From the NCBI RefSeq assembly GCF_002086675.1, contig NZ_MVIF01000013.1, positions 1 to 64,000 on the forward strand: a DNA stretch of 64,000 bases, written 5' to 3'. Under the pieces are notes generated by a model, which made no database searches, had not been told where the DNA came from, and worked only from the letters and a program-made list of their open reading frames with translations. Made by a program: the position numbers and the translations under genes. This DNA is from Mycobacterium persicum (GTDB lineage Bacteria; Actinomycetota; Actinomycetes; Mycobacteriales; Mycobacteriaceae). Of the stretch, positions 28,599-37,126 are shown piece by piece. Numbering within the stretch: position 1 is the stretch's first letter; each line of letters starts with the position of its first letter.

Positions 28599-30014
28599 GT
28601 GTTCTACGCAGCACTTCCACCGGAGATCAATTCGGGGCGGATGTACACCGGTCCCGGGTCGGGCCCGATGCGTGCGGCCGCGGCGGCCTGGGACGCGCTG
28701 GCCGCCGAATTACAATCCACCGCTGCAGCGTGCTCATCGGTCATCGACAGCCTGACCAGCGGGCCGTGGGCAGGTCCGTCGGCGCTGGCCATGGCGGCCG
28801 CGGCCGCGCCGTATGTGACCTGGCTGCAAGGCACCGCCGCCCAGGCCGCGCACGCGGCCGCCCAGGCCGCCACGGCGGCCAGCGTCTACGAAACAGCGTT
28901 CGCCGCACATGTGCCGCCGGTGGAGATCGCGGCCAACCGCAGCCAACTGGCGTCGCTGGTGGCGACCAACATCTTCGGCCAAAACACCCCGGCGATCGCT
29001 GCGACCGAGGCGCAATACGGCCAGATGTGGGTCCAAGACGCCGTCGCGATGGACAGCTACGCCGGCTCCTCGGCGACTGCCGGCCAGCTGACGCCGTTCA
29101 CCGAGCCGCCCCAAGTCGCCAACGCGGCCGGACTGGCCGGCCAAGCCGCTGCGGCGGCCCAAGCCGCCGGAACCTCGGCCGGCACTGCCGCGCAGTCGGT
29201 GCTGGCCTCGGCCGATCCGATTTCGTGGTTGCTGCAACTGGGTGCCGACCTCAGCACCGCCTACACAAAGGCGATGAACGACCTGGTGAACGGCATCTTC
29301 GGACCAACCGCAGCCGCGGATTATGTCCGCCTGTTTCTCGCCATCAGGGGTCCGCTGGGTTTTACCACGGGATTCAACGATATCGGTTTGCTGGTGAACT
29401 TCCCCGTATCGCAGTTCCTCAAGTTCGGCCCGCATTCGGCTGCCGGTGGGCTCGGCGAGTTCCCGAAAGAGGGGCTGGGCGCCGGGCTTGGACTGGCGCC
29501 ACACTGGGGCCGGGGCTGGCTGACCGGCGCGACATCGGGCGATGTGACGGCGCATTGGGGGCGCGGCACGCTCGTCGGGTCCTTAAGCGTTCCCCCCAGC
29601 TGGGCGACGGCCACCCCCGCTATCAGGACCGTGGCGGCCGCATTATCGGCCGCCGGTCCGGAGGCCGTGCCGGCTGCCGCCCTCGGCGAGGGAGGGCTAC
29701 TCAGCTCGACGGCGCTAGCGGGCATGCTCGGAAGCGCCCTCGGCGCCGGCGCTCCCAGCGCCGTCAGCGGCACCGGCGTCCGCGGCCGTATCGCCCCGTT
29801 CAAAGGCCTCAAGGACGCCACTTCGCCGGACAAACTCAAGCGTCTGGTCGCGCAGATATCGGAGAAGCCCGAAAGCGTCCAGCATCACAGCGTCGACCCT
29901 GAAGGCCTTGACAGCCTGCTCGAGCAACTGGCGAAGAAACCGGGCATCCACGCCGTGCACCTGTCCAAGGGCGACAAACCCAAAGTGGTGCCCTCGGATT
30001 CACAGTTGGGCTGA
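28599..30014 (+). CDS. PPE family protein with long charged C-terminal tail
   Basis: A 471-residue PPE protein. The N-terminal PPE domain has [25 protein letters not shown] and [20 protein letters not shown], and the SVP motif is LSVPPSW near residue 333. After about residue 390 the Gly/Ala-rich sequence changes to a charged, structured-looking tail with KLKRLVAQISEKPESV and LDSLLEQLAKKPGIHAVHLS. The second resembles the last segment of the MgtC protein encoded 0.7 kb downstream (LERLVAELSLQPGIFAVHW). The start is a GTG with weak AGGGG upstream. It probably shares an operon with the DUF732 gene. Confidence 0.88.
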   Translation: MFYAALPPEINSGRMYTGPGSGPMRAAAAAWDALAAELQSTAAACSSVIDSLTSGPWAGPSALAMAAAAAPYVTWLQGTAAQAAHAAAQAATAASVYETAFAAHVPPVEIAANRSQLASLVATNIFGQNTPAIAATEAQYGQMWVQDAVAMDSYAGSSATAGQLTPFTEPPQVANAAGLAGQAAAAAQAAGTSAGTAAQSVLASADPISWLLQLGADLSTAYTKAMNDLVNGIFGPTAAADYVRLFLAIRGPLGFTTGFNDIGLLVNFPVSQFLKFGPHSAAGGLGEFPKEGLGAGLGLAPHWGRGWLTGATSGDVTAHWGRGTLVGSLSVPPSWATATPAIRTVAAALSAAGPEAVPAAALGEGGLLSSTALAGMLGSALGAGAPSAVSGTGVRGRIAPFKGLKDATSPDKLKRLVAQISEKPESVQHHSVDPEGLDSLLEQLAKKPGIHAVHLSKGDKPKVVPSDSQLG

Positions 30015-30151
30015 CACGTGGCTGGAGCTATACAGGTGATCAACCGTGATGCCAGGGCCTAGCAGAGGCGTAGTCAAAAACGTTACCGGACAGGGCAGTT
30101 CGGGAGTCGAAGTCAGGACCGGGCAACCGCAAGACTGCCGGGGACGGAGGA

Positions 30152-30484
30152 ATGGAAATCATGAAGAAGCTGCTAGCGCTACTAACCCTGGCGGCCATGG
30201 TCGGCCTCACGGCGCCTGCCCATGCCGATCCGCAGGAGCCCAGCGGCGCCGACGACGCGGGCTTCCTGGCCGCGCTGCAACAAGCCGGCATCACTTATAC
30301 CAGTCCGGCGGCAGTCATCGGATCCGCCCAGGCGGTATGCGGGTGCCTGGACAACGGCGAAGCGGGACTGGAAGTGGTCCACGAAGTCAAGGTCCGCAAT
30401 CCCGGATTCGATATGGAAGCCGCATCGCAATTCGCGGTGATTTCAGCGAAATACTACTGCCCGCATCATTTGAGCCACGTCTGA
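30152..30484 (+). CDS. Secreted DUF732 protein (Rv1810-like)
   Basis: A 110-residue exported protein. A Lys-rich start and hydrophobic core (KKLLALLTLAAMVGL) lead to a signal peptidase site at AHA-DP near residue 25. The mature DUF732 domain contains two pairs of likely disulfide cysteines (CGC, YYC). Function unknown. In H37Rv the equivalent Rv1810 lies between the PPE33 gene and mgtC and responds to low Mg2+, the same context as here. A hairpin terminator follows at once. The third codon (ATG at 30161) is an alternative start. Confidence 0.88.
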   Translation: MEIMKKLLALLTLAAMVGLTAPAHADPQEPSGADDAGFLAALQQAGITYTSPAAVIGSAQAVCGCLDNGEAGLEVVHEVKVRNPGFDMEAASQFAVISAKYYCPHHLSHV

Positions 30485-30486
30485 TA

Positions 30487-30508
30487 CGGGGCTGAGCGAG
30501 GAGCCCCG
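30487..30508 (+). terminator. Hairpin terminator after the DUF732 gene
   Basis: CGGGGCT and AGCCCCG form a perfect 7-bp stem with an 8-base loop (30494-30501), two bases after the stop codon. No T-tract follows. It would separate the PPE/DUF732 unit from mgtC at least partly. Confidence 0.6.
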
Positions 30509-30722
30509 GTGGGGGCCCGGCCGCCACGGCCCATGCCGCTCCGGCCAACTATGCATGCGCCTTACGCGGCCTTGCCCGGGATTCAAATTGCTTGAGGTCC
30601 AGCATATTTCGCGTGTTGGTCAGCGCCGCAATGCAACCGGTTCGCCGGCTCGCCACCCATCGTTAACCACCATATGCTTAGCTGCCGTCGCCTCGCGCCG
30701 GGACAGAAGGGAACGCAGTGCC

Positions 30723-31451
30723 GTGCAGAACCTGAGCATCGCCGAATTCACGCTCCGGCTCGCCGTCGGCGTTGGCTGTGGGGCCCTGATCGGCCTCGAG
30801 CGGCAGTGGCGGGCGCGCATGGCCGGACTGCGTACCAATGCTCTGGTGGCCACCGGAGCGACCCTTTTCGTGTTGTATGCGGCCGCCACCGAGGACAGCA
30901 GTCCGACCCGGGTCGCGTCGTATGTGGTGTCGGGCATCGGGTTTCTGGGTGGTGGGGTGATTCTGCGGGAGGGCTTCAACGTGCGCGGCCTCAACACCGC
31001 TGCCACCCTGTGGTGCTCAGCTGCAGTCGGTGTGCTCGCCGCCTCTGGACATTTGGTGTTCGCGTTGATCGCCACCGCCACCGTCGTCACCATCCATCTC
31101 TTCGGCCGCCCGCTGGGGCGGCTGATCGACCACGACAACACCGTCGAAGAAGACGAAGGCCTGCGGCCCTACCAGCTGCAGGTGCTCTGCCGCCCCAAGT
31201 CCGCGAAATATGTGCGCGCTCAGATCGTGCAACACACGGCTCGAAACGACATCACGCTGCGCGGAATCCACACCGGCACAGCCACCGACGACAACATCGC
31301 GTTGACCGCTCACCTGCTGATGGACGGCCACACCCCGGCCAAGCTGGAGCGGTTGGTGGCCGAACTATCCTTGCAACCGGGCATATTCGCAGTGCACTGG
31401 TATGCCGGCGAACAAACCAATCCGATGTTGCCGATGTCGCCGTCGGACTGA
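30723..31451 (+). CDS. mgtC: MgtC virulence/Mg2+-limitation protein
   Basis: A 242-residue inner-membrane protein. About five hydrophobic helices cover residues 5-145, with conserved GLERQWRARMAGLRTNALVA and GIGFLGGGVILREG typical of MgtC. A cytoplasmic ACT-like domain follows (about residues 155-235). MgtC supports growth in low Mg2+ and in macrophages, in enterobacteria by inhibiting the F1Fo ATP synthase. The GTG at 30723 begins VQNLSIAEFTLRLAVG like Rv1811; upstream in-frame codons look non-coding. It lies at the end of the PPE/DUF732 cluster that follows an M-box. Confidence 0.94.
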   Translation: MQNLSIAEFTLRLAVGVGCGALIGLERQWRARMAGLRTNALVATGATLFVLYAAATEDSSPTRVASYVVSGIGFLGGGVILREGFNVRGLNTAATLWCSAAVGVLAASGHLVFALIATATVVTIHLFGRPLGRLIDHDNTVEEDEGLRPYQLQVLCRPKSAKYVRAQIVQHTARNDITLRGIHTGTATDDNIALTAHLLMDGHTPAKLERLVAELSLQPGIFAVHWYAGEQTNPMLPMSPSD

Positions 31452-31474
31452 TTCGACGTCCAAGCGGGGACTGC

Positions 31475-32740
31475 TCACGGCCGGGCCTGCAATTCTGGCG
31501 CGGCGGCGGCCAGCAGGTCGGCGCGGTTTCGGGTCAGCGGCGGGTAGATCCGCCGGGTGTTGATCGTCTGTTTGGTCGCCTTGGCCTCGGCGCCACACGA
31601 CACCACTTCGCGATCCCACCCTTCGGTGTACACGGCGCCCGCTGGTCCCAAGTCGAGAACCGTGACATACCAAGGGATTCGAAACGTCAACAACGGCTCG
31701 CCGAACAGGTCGCTGATCACGTTGTAGCCGGCGTAGCGGCCCATCGGCCGTCCGTGCTGACACGACATCACCGACACGTGCTCGTCATCGACCTCGGCAA
31801 CGGCTACATCACCGGCAGCAAAGACGGCCGGTACGCCCACCACCCGCAGGTAGTCGTCGACCGTGACACGACCCAGTCGATCGCGGATCGCCGGTAGTTG
31901 CCCGGCAAGCGAATTGGCCCGCATGCCGGCGCACCACACGACGGTGGCCGCGGCGATATGCTCACCCGACGACAGCGATACGCCGGATGCACTGATCTTC
32001 GCCACGCTGACCGCGGTCCTGGTCTCGACGCCGTTGTCTGCCAGGGCTTGCTCGATCACCGGCCGCGCTGAGCCGCCCATATCGGAGCCGACGAACGGGT
32101 TATGGTCAACCAGCACCACCCGGGGGGCCACCGAACTTCCGACGAATAACGCCCTCAGCCGGCTCGGCATCTCACAGGCTGTCTCGATACCGGTCAGTCC
32201 CGCACCGACTACCACCACGGTCGCGGCCGCGGCCGTCGCCGGGCCATCGGCGAGCTTTTTGATCTGGTGCTGCAGCCGGATTGCGTCGTCGTAGGTATCG
32301 ACATCGAATCCGAACTCGCGCAGACCCGGTACCTCGGGCTTGACCAGCCGACTACCCGCCGCGAGCACTAATCGGTCGTAGCGGTATGTCTGGCCACTCG
32401 ACGTGGTGACCTTGCGTGCGCCGGCATCGATTCCGGTCACGTTCGCGGTGACATGGGCAACGCCAGCCGGATCGAGCACGTCGGCGAGTGGGATCCGGCA
32501 GGCACTCAGGTCGGCTTCGTAGTTGCGCACCCTGATGTCGTGGAACGGTTTGTCGCTTAACACCGTGATGTCCACCGTCCCCGGCGGGACGGCGAGCTGA
32601 TCGAGTCGTCGGGCAGCGCCCAATGCCGCCCACAGTCCCGCGAACCCAGAGCCGATCACCACTACGCGGGTCAACCGGTCCGCGCCTGAGGCATCCGGGC
32701 TGACATCGCAGTGGCTCAGCGGCCGGTCGAGAGCATCCAC
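31475..32740 (-). CDS. NADH dehydrogenase-like FAD oxidoreductase (Rv1812c-like)
   Basis: A 421-residue type II NADH dehydrogenase-like flavoprotein. The FAD-binding GxGxxG is VVVIGSGFAGLWAAL near residue 26, the second nucleotide site is VVVVGAGLTGIE near residue 174, and the ATG-type motif near the C-terminal third is VFAAGDVA. It should oxidise NAD(P)H with a quinone or other acceptor; the physiological partner is unknown. The ATG is supported by GGAGG eight bases upstream; a TTG at 32674 matches the shorter H37Rv annotation. Convergent with mgtC. Confidence 0.88.
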   Translation of the reverse strand: MDALDRPLSHCDVSPDASGADRLTRVVVIGSGFAGLWAALGAARRLDQLAVPPGTVDITVLSDKPFHDIRVRNYEADLSACRIPLADVLDPAGVAHVTANVTGIDAGARKVTTSSGQTYRYDRLVLAAGSRLVKPEVPGLREFGFDVDTYDDAIRLQHQIKKLADGPATAAAATVVVVGAGLTGIETACEMPSRLRALFVGSSVAPRVVLVDHNPFVGSDMGGSARPVIEQALADNGVETRTAVSVAKISASGVSLSSGEHIAAATVVWCAGMRANSLAGQLPAIRDRLGRVTVDDYLRVVGVPAVFAAGDVAVAEVDDEHVSVMSCQHGRPMGRYAGYNVISDLFGEPLLTFRIPWYVTVLDLGPAGAVYTEGWDREVVSCGAEAKATKQTINTRRIYPPLTRNRADLLAAAAPELQARP

Positions 32741-32866
32741 CCGGGTAACCTCCGTCGATCAGAATCGAGCGCTTGACCGTTTCGGCCGGTCTCGCTGCGG
32801 GTATTCGGCCAGTTGATGCGCGCACAGCCCACAGCGCGAATCCCATCACACCGGAGGTCCTGTCGC

Positions 32867-33433
32867 ATGGCCGAAATGCTTGTCGAGACGCCACAAGAAG
32901 TGGTCAAGTTTCTCAAAGCCCAGCACGATCTGATCAACGACATGTTCGACGACGTGCTGCACGCGTCGGACCACAAAGCCCGCGAGACCGCCTTTCACGA
33001 TTTGCGCCAGCTCTTGGCGGTGCACGAGACCGCCGAAGAGATGATCATTCATCCCCGGGTCCGTCGTGAGGTGGCTGCCGGTGACGACATCGCGGATGAG
33101 CGACTACGAGAAGAGCACGAGGCCAAGAAGCTGCTGTCGAGCATTGAAAAGTTGGACATCGCATCGCAGGAGTTCATCGACGAGCTCACCAAGCTGCGGC
33201 AGGCGGTGGTCGAACATGCCGAACGTGAGGAGAACGAAGAGTTCACCACATTGCAGCGGGAACTCGACGCCGGCGAGCGTCAGCGCATGACAAAGGCGGT
33301 CCAAGTGGCCGAGGCCCTCGCACCGACGAGGCCACACCCCGGCGTGGAGTCGGCGAAGCTGAATTTTGCCGTTGGACCGTTCGCGTCGCTGCTCGACCGC
33401 GCCCGGGATGCGATCTCGAAGGCGATCGGCTAG
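32867..33433 (+). CDS. Hemerythrin HHE cation-binding protein
   Basis: A 188-residue helical protein with the iron-binding residues of hemerythrin-like domains: QHDLINDMFD, HETAEEMIIHPRV, EEHEAKKL and VVEHAEREENEEF. A di-iron centre could bind O2, NO or peroxide, or store iron. The ATG at 32867 has GGAGG nine bases upstream. In H37Rv this position holds Rv1813c, a dormancy-linked secreted protein, so this is a different gene content. It is transcribed away from the NADH dehydrogenase-like gene. Confidence 0.88.
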   Translation: MAEMLVETPQEVVKFLKAQHDLINDMFDDVLHASDHKARETAFHDLRQLLAVHETAEEMIIHPRVRREVAAGDDIADERLREEHEAKKLLSSIEKLDIASQEFIDELTKLRQAVVEHAEREENEEFTTLQRELDAGERQRMTKAVQVAEALAPTRPHPGVESAKLNFAVGPFASLLDRARDAISKAIG

Positions 33434-33510
33434 CTCGAGCCGAATCCATTTCCGGCCGCGGGCGCAGCGATCCTTGGGCCACCGACTGGATTATCAGTAG
33501 TCTGTCTCAC

Positions 33511-34458
33511 GTGAGTGCTTTGACGGGCTTCTGGTCCGTGCTACCCGCGGAGTTGCGGGATCCGGCGTTGTTCGCCATTCCTTTTTTTCTCTTTCTTTTG
33601 GCCCTCGAATGGACGGCCGCCCGCAAACTGGAACGAATCGAGGCGGGCGCCACTGAAAGGCCCAGGCCGGTCACCGGCGCTTACCTCACCCGTGATTCCT
33701 TGGCAAGCATCTCGATGGGCCTGGTTTCGATTGCCACCACCGCAGGGTGGAAGGGCCTGGCGTTGCTGGGCTACGCGGCAATCTATGCCTATGTTGCCCC
33801 GTGGCACCTTTCGGCGGGCCAGTGGTACACCTGGGTGATTGCCATCGTCGGTGTCGACGTGCTTTATTACACTTATCACCGGATCGCCCACCGGGTCCGG
33901 TTGATCTGGGCCACCCATCAAGCCCACCACTCGAGCGAATACTTCAACTTTGCCACCGCGCTCCGCCAGAAGTGGAACAACAGCGGCGAGATCCTGATGT
34001 GGGTGCCGTTGCCGCTCGTGGGCGTACCGCCCTGGATGGTGTTCTTCGCCTTCTCGGTGAGCCTGATCTACCAGTTCTGGGTGCACACCGAACGGATCGA
34101 CAAGCTGCCGCGGTGGTTCGAGTTCATTTTCAACACGCCGTCGCATCACCGAGTACACCATGGGATGGACCAGATCTACCTGGACAGGAACTACGGCGGC
34201 ATCCTGATCATCTGGGATCGGCTGTTCGGCAGTTTCCAGGCCGAGGTTTTCCGCCCCCATTATGGCCTGACCAAGCAGGTAAACACGTTCAATATCTGGA
34301 AACTGCAGACCTACGAATACCTGGCGATTGCGCGCGACTGCCGATCAGCGACGCGGCTGCGTGATCGGCTCGGCTACGTCTTCGGCCCTCCGGGCTGGCA
34401 GCCGCGCATGGCGGCCACCGCGGCCGATGGTGCCGTGGCTGTCGCCTCGTCGCGGTAG
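33511..34458 (+). CDS. erg3: Sterol desaturase / fatty acid hydroxylase family protein (Rv1814, Erg3-like)
   Basis: A 315-residue membrane di-iron enzyme. Four or so transmembrane helices surround the histidine boxes HRIAHR, HQAHHSSE and HHRVHH, with a further HTER in between. Family members hydroxylate or desaturate sterols, carotenoids or lipids using O2; the mycobacterial substrate is not known. The GTG is at 33511. Same order as Rv1814-Rv1815 in H37Rv. Confidence 0.88.
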   Translation: MSALTGFWSVLPAELRDPALFAIPFFLFLLALEWTAARKLERIEAGATERPRPVTGAYLTRDSLASISMGLVSIATTAGWKGLALLGYAAIYAYVAPWHLSAGQWYTWVIAIVGVDVLYYTYHRIAHRVRLIWATHQAHHSSEYFNFATALRQKWNNSGEILMWVPLPLVGVPPWMVFFAFSVSLIYQFWVHTERIDKLPRWFEFIFNTPSHHRVHHGMDQIYLDRNYGGILIIWDRLFGSFQAEVFRPHYGLTKQVNTFNIWKLQTYEYLAIARDCRSATRLRDRLGYVFGPPGWQPRMAATAADGAVAVASSR

Positions 34459-34572
34459 CGGCGCTCCGCCGGTCAAGGTAACGCGGGCGGCGGCGATAAC
34501 GAAAAATATTCCGTCGGGTACGCCGTAATTTCAGATTCCGGTCGGCATGCCGGCCCTGAAAGGATGGAGTCC

Positions 34573-35241
34573 ATGGTGCGCCGCCTGGCACTGCGCGCAT
34601 TCGCGGTATCGGCTACTGTCGCGGCGCTGGCGTGCGGGCTGCCTCCGACCGCCTATGCGGAGCCGCCGCTGGTGTTCCCGGGCATGGAAATCCACCAGGA
34701 TATCCACATCTGCACTTTGGCGTATGTGGACACCAAACTGCACATGGCTTTCAGCGCAGGTCACTGCCGGGGTGAGGGAGCAGTCAGCGACCGCGACAAC
34801 AACGTCATCGGGCACTTGCGGGCGTTTCGTGACAACACCCCGAGCGGTTCCACGGTGGCCACCGACCAGTCGATCGACGACTACGAGGCGATTGCACTGG
34901 TCGACGGCGTCAGGGTGAGCGACGTCCTGCCGGGCGGACGGCAGTTGACGTCGCGGCCCGGCGTGGTCGCCCAACCGGGCCAAGCGGTTTGCCATTTCGG
35001 CATCAGCACCGGGGAAACCTGCGGAACCGTCGACAGTGTCAACAACGGGTGGTTCACCATGACCGGGGGTGTCGCCAGCCAGAAGGGCGATTCCGGTGGA
35101 CCGGTGTATTTGATCGGCAACGGGCCCGGACAGCTCATCGGAATCTTCAACAGCGTTTGGGGGCAATATCCCGCCGCCGTCTCCTGGCAAGCGGCCTCTG
35201 ATCAGCTCCGTCAGGATCTCGGCGTCCCCGCCGCCAACTAG
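34573..35241 (+). CDS. Secreted chymotrypsin-like serine protease (Rv1815-like)
   Basis: A 222-residue exported protein with a signal peptide ending near residue 29 (AYA-EPP). A trypsin-fold triad is visible: His in SAGHCRG, Asp in [10 protein letters not shown] and Ser in [10 protein letters not shown]. Two cysteine pairs (HICTL with GHC; CHFG with ETCG) likely form disulfides. Substrate unknown. Start choice: ATG at 34573 with GGATGGAG upstream; an in-frame ATG three codons earlier is possible. Role in the envelope is inferred from export. Confidence 0.87.
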   Translation: MVRRLALRAFAVSATVAALACGLPPTAYAEPPLVFPGMEIHQDIHICTLAYVDTKLHMAFSAGHCRGEGAVSDRDNNVIGHLRAFRDNTPSGSTVATDQSIDDYEAIALVDGVRVSDVLPGGRQLTSRPGVVAQPGQAVCHFGISTGETCGTVDSVNNGWFTMTGGVASQKGDSGGPVYLIGNGPGQLIGIFNSVWGQYPAAVSWQAASDQLRQDLGVPAAN

Positions 35242-35687
35242 CCGTCGGCCTTGCCCAGGGCAAACACCGGGATCATCGGTGCCGCCGCGCGCAACTCGTC
35301 ATCGCCGGATTGTGGGGTCAAGCCTCCGACGTACCCTTTGACCTGCCAATACCATCTGGCCAGGTAGCGGCTGAGGATTTTCGGTTTGGCCTCGTCGGCC
35401 AGTTCGCTGACCGTGGCGTTCTTGCTACGCCAACACGGACCCATATCGATGACACCTGCCGCTCTGACATTGCGCGCCCATTGGGTGTCACCGCGGGGGG
35501 ACACCACATACTCCACATCGTCGACGGTCAGCAGGTTGACCACCACGGGGCGTAGTTTGCCCGTCTTGCGGCCCCGGACGCGCAGCACCCGGGTGCCGGC
35601 GATGCCGATCCCGAGTTCGGCCAGCCAACGGACAGCGGTGTTCGCGGCACGGGCGGTCCGGGTGGGCGTTTGGTAGCGGGTGGTCAT
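35238..35687 (-). CDS. Deazaflavin-dependent (Ddn-like, DUF385) nitroreductase family protein
   Basis: A 149-residue split beta-barrel flavin/deazaflavin reductase-type protein: [19 protein letters not shown] and the following [19 protein letters not shown] are the family signature for coenzyme F420 binding. The substrate is not predictable; relatives reduce quinones or nitro compounds. AAAGGAG precedes the ATG at 35687. It is divergent from a TetR gene 127 bp away, with a perfect palindrome between them, so it is the probable target of that regulator. It was not in H37Rv at this site as I recall. Confidence 0.85.
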   Translation of the reverse strand: MTTRYQTPTRTARAANTAVRWLAELGIGIAGTRVLRVRGRKTGKLRPVVVNLLTVDDVEYVVSPRGDTQWARNVRAAGVIDMGPCWRSKNATVSELADEAKPKILSRYLARWYWQVKGYVGGLTPQSGDDELRAAAPMIPVFALGKADG

Positions 35688-35726
35688 GGCGCTCCTTTTG
35701 AGCCTCTCGAGCCTTGTGAAACCTTC

Positions 35727-35743
35727 CGAGAGCACTGCTCTCG
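35727..35743. promoter_or_regulatory. Candidate TetR operator
   Basis: CGAGAGCA-C-TGCTCTCG, a perfect 17-bp palindrome (8-bp arms, one central base) in the 127-bp gap between the divergent reductase and TetR genes. Size and symmetry are typical for TetR-family operators. The site is 40 bp from the reductase start and 72 bp from the TetR start. Confidence 0.65.
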
Positions 35744-35814
35744 ATACTGGAAACGCTGCCATAACTCCGAAACAAAAGCAAGAGCGGTGATCTCGGTTAT
35801 GTCAGAATTGCGGC

Positions 35815-36501
35815 GTGGGCAAACGTCAGGAGGCCAGGGAGCAGATCGAGTCCAAGATCGTCGAGCTCGGCCGCCGCCACCTAGTGGATCACGGCGCAGC
35901 CGGGCTATCGCTACGTGCGATTGCCCGCGAGCTGGGCATGGTGTCCTCCGCGGTATATCGGTACGTTTCCAGCCGCGACGAGCTCCTGACGTTGCTGCTT
36001 GTCGACGCATACTCCGATCTGGCCGACACCGTGGACCGCGCTCGCGCCGCGGCCGGCCTCGACTCATGGAGCGACGACGTTATCGCCATCGCCCATGCGG
36101 TCCGCTGTTGGGCCGTTGCGCACCCGGCGCAGTGGGCGCTGCTGTACGGCAGCCCCGTCCCCGGCTATCACGCGCCACCAGAACGCACTGTCGGTGTCGG
36201 TACCCGCGTGGTCCGAGCGTTCTTCGACGCAATTGCGGGGGCAATTGCCACCGGCGATATCGTTTTGACGAATAACGTTGCTTCCCAGCCGATGTCATCG
36301 GATTTCGAGCGGCTTCGCCGGGAGTTCGACTTTCCCGGCGATGACCGTGTCGTCGCCAAGTGCTTCTTGCTGTGGGCCGCCGTGGTGGGTGCGATCGGCC
36401 TGGAGGTGTTCGGACAGTATGGCGCCGACACGCTGACTGAGCCGGGCCAGGTCTTCGACAGTCAGGTGCGGCTACTGGTCGACGTCTTGGCTCAGCATTG
36501 A
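35815..36501 (+). CDS. TetR-family transcriptional regulator (Rv1816-like)
   Basis: A 228-residue regulator. The helix-turn-helix lies at about residues 12-55 (LRAIARELGMVSSAVYRYVSSRDEL). The C-terminal part is a WHG/TetR_C_13-like ligand domain with AHPAQWALLYGSPVPGY. The GTG start has no clear ribosome-binding site and a TTATGTC box lies close upstream, so the message may be leaderless. It probably represses itself and the divergent F420-type reductase through the palindrome between them (inference). Confidence 0.88.
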   Translation: MGKRQEAREQIESKIVELGRRHLVDHGAAGLSLRAIARELGMVSSAVYRYVSSRDELLTLLLVDAYSDLADTVDRARAAAGLDSWSDDVIAIAHAVRCWAVAHPAQWALLYGSPVPGYHAPPERTVGVGTRVVRAFFDAIAGAIATGDIVLTNNVASQPMSSDFERLRREFDFPGDDRVVAKCFLLWAAVVGAIGLEVFGQYGADTLTEPGQVFDSQVRLLVDVLAQH

Positions 36502-36626
36502 GGATGCGGTAGTCACCAAGAATTAGAACGTGTTCATCCGCCGCATTCGAGCCAGCTGCCGGCGGTGACGGCAAAGTTCCTGCTGGCCCTTTCTGGTGCC
36601 ACCGGGCTGAGCTATTCTGCGAGACG

Positions 36627-37126
36627 ATGAACTTTCCCGTTCCGTCGCCGAGGCAGATCGCATGGGTGACCACGGACCTGGATGCCACGGAAACAGCGCT
36701 CACCGGCCTATTGGGTGTGCGGAAGTGGGTACGGATACCCGACGTGCACTTTGCTCCCGATACTTGCAGCTACTACGACAAGCCCGCCGACTTCGTCGCG
36801 AGCATCTCACTGAGCTACCTGGGCGACATGCAGTTAGAGCTCCTCTCCCCGGTCCGCGGGGAGAATATCTATAGTGATTTTCTGCGTGACTCTGGTCCCG
36901 GTCTGCACCACATTTGCATGGAAGTCGAGAGCCCGGAGCGGCTGGAGGCCGCCCTGGTTGAGGCGACCGAGAACGGCGCCACTGTGTCCAGCGGGGCGTG
37001 ATGCCCGGCGGGATCCAGTTTGCCTACCTGGCGGCGCCGCAGGCCGGGGTGCCGTTTGTGGAGATCGCGTATTTCTCGCCGGAGATCAGGGCGTTCTACG
37101 ACTACATCAAACGGGAGCAACGGTGA
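36627..37126 (+). pseudogene. VOC/glyoxalase-family gene split by a frameshift
   Basis: The first frame (36627-37001, 124 residues) reads as a VOC domain: HICMEVES with metal-type His and a beta-alpha-beta pattern. It stops at TGA just after ATVSSGA. A second frame from 37001 continues the expected domain end: MPGGIQFAYLAAPQAGVPFV then EIAYFSPEIRAFYDYIKREQR. Removing one base around 36993-36998 would join both into one protein of about 165 residues. The TGATG overlap could allow reinitiation, or the base may be a sequencing error. The stop overlaps the flavoprotein GTG by 4 bp. Confidence 0.75.
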
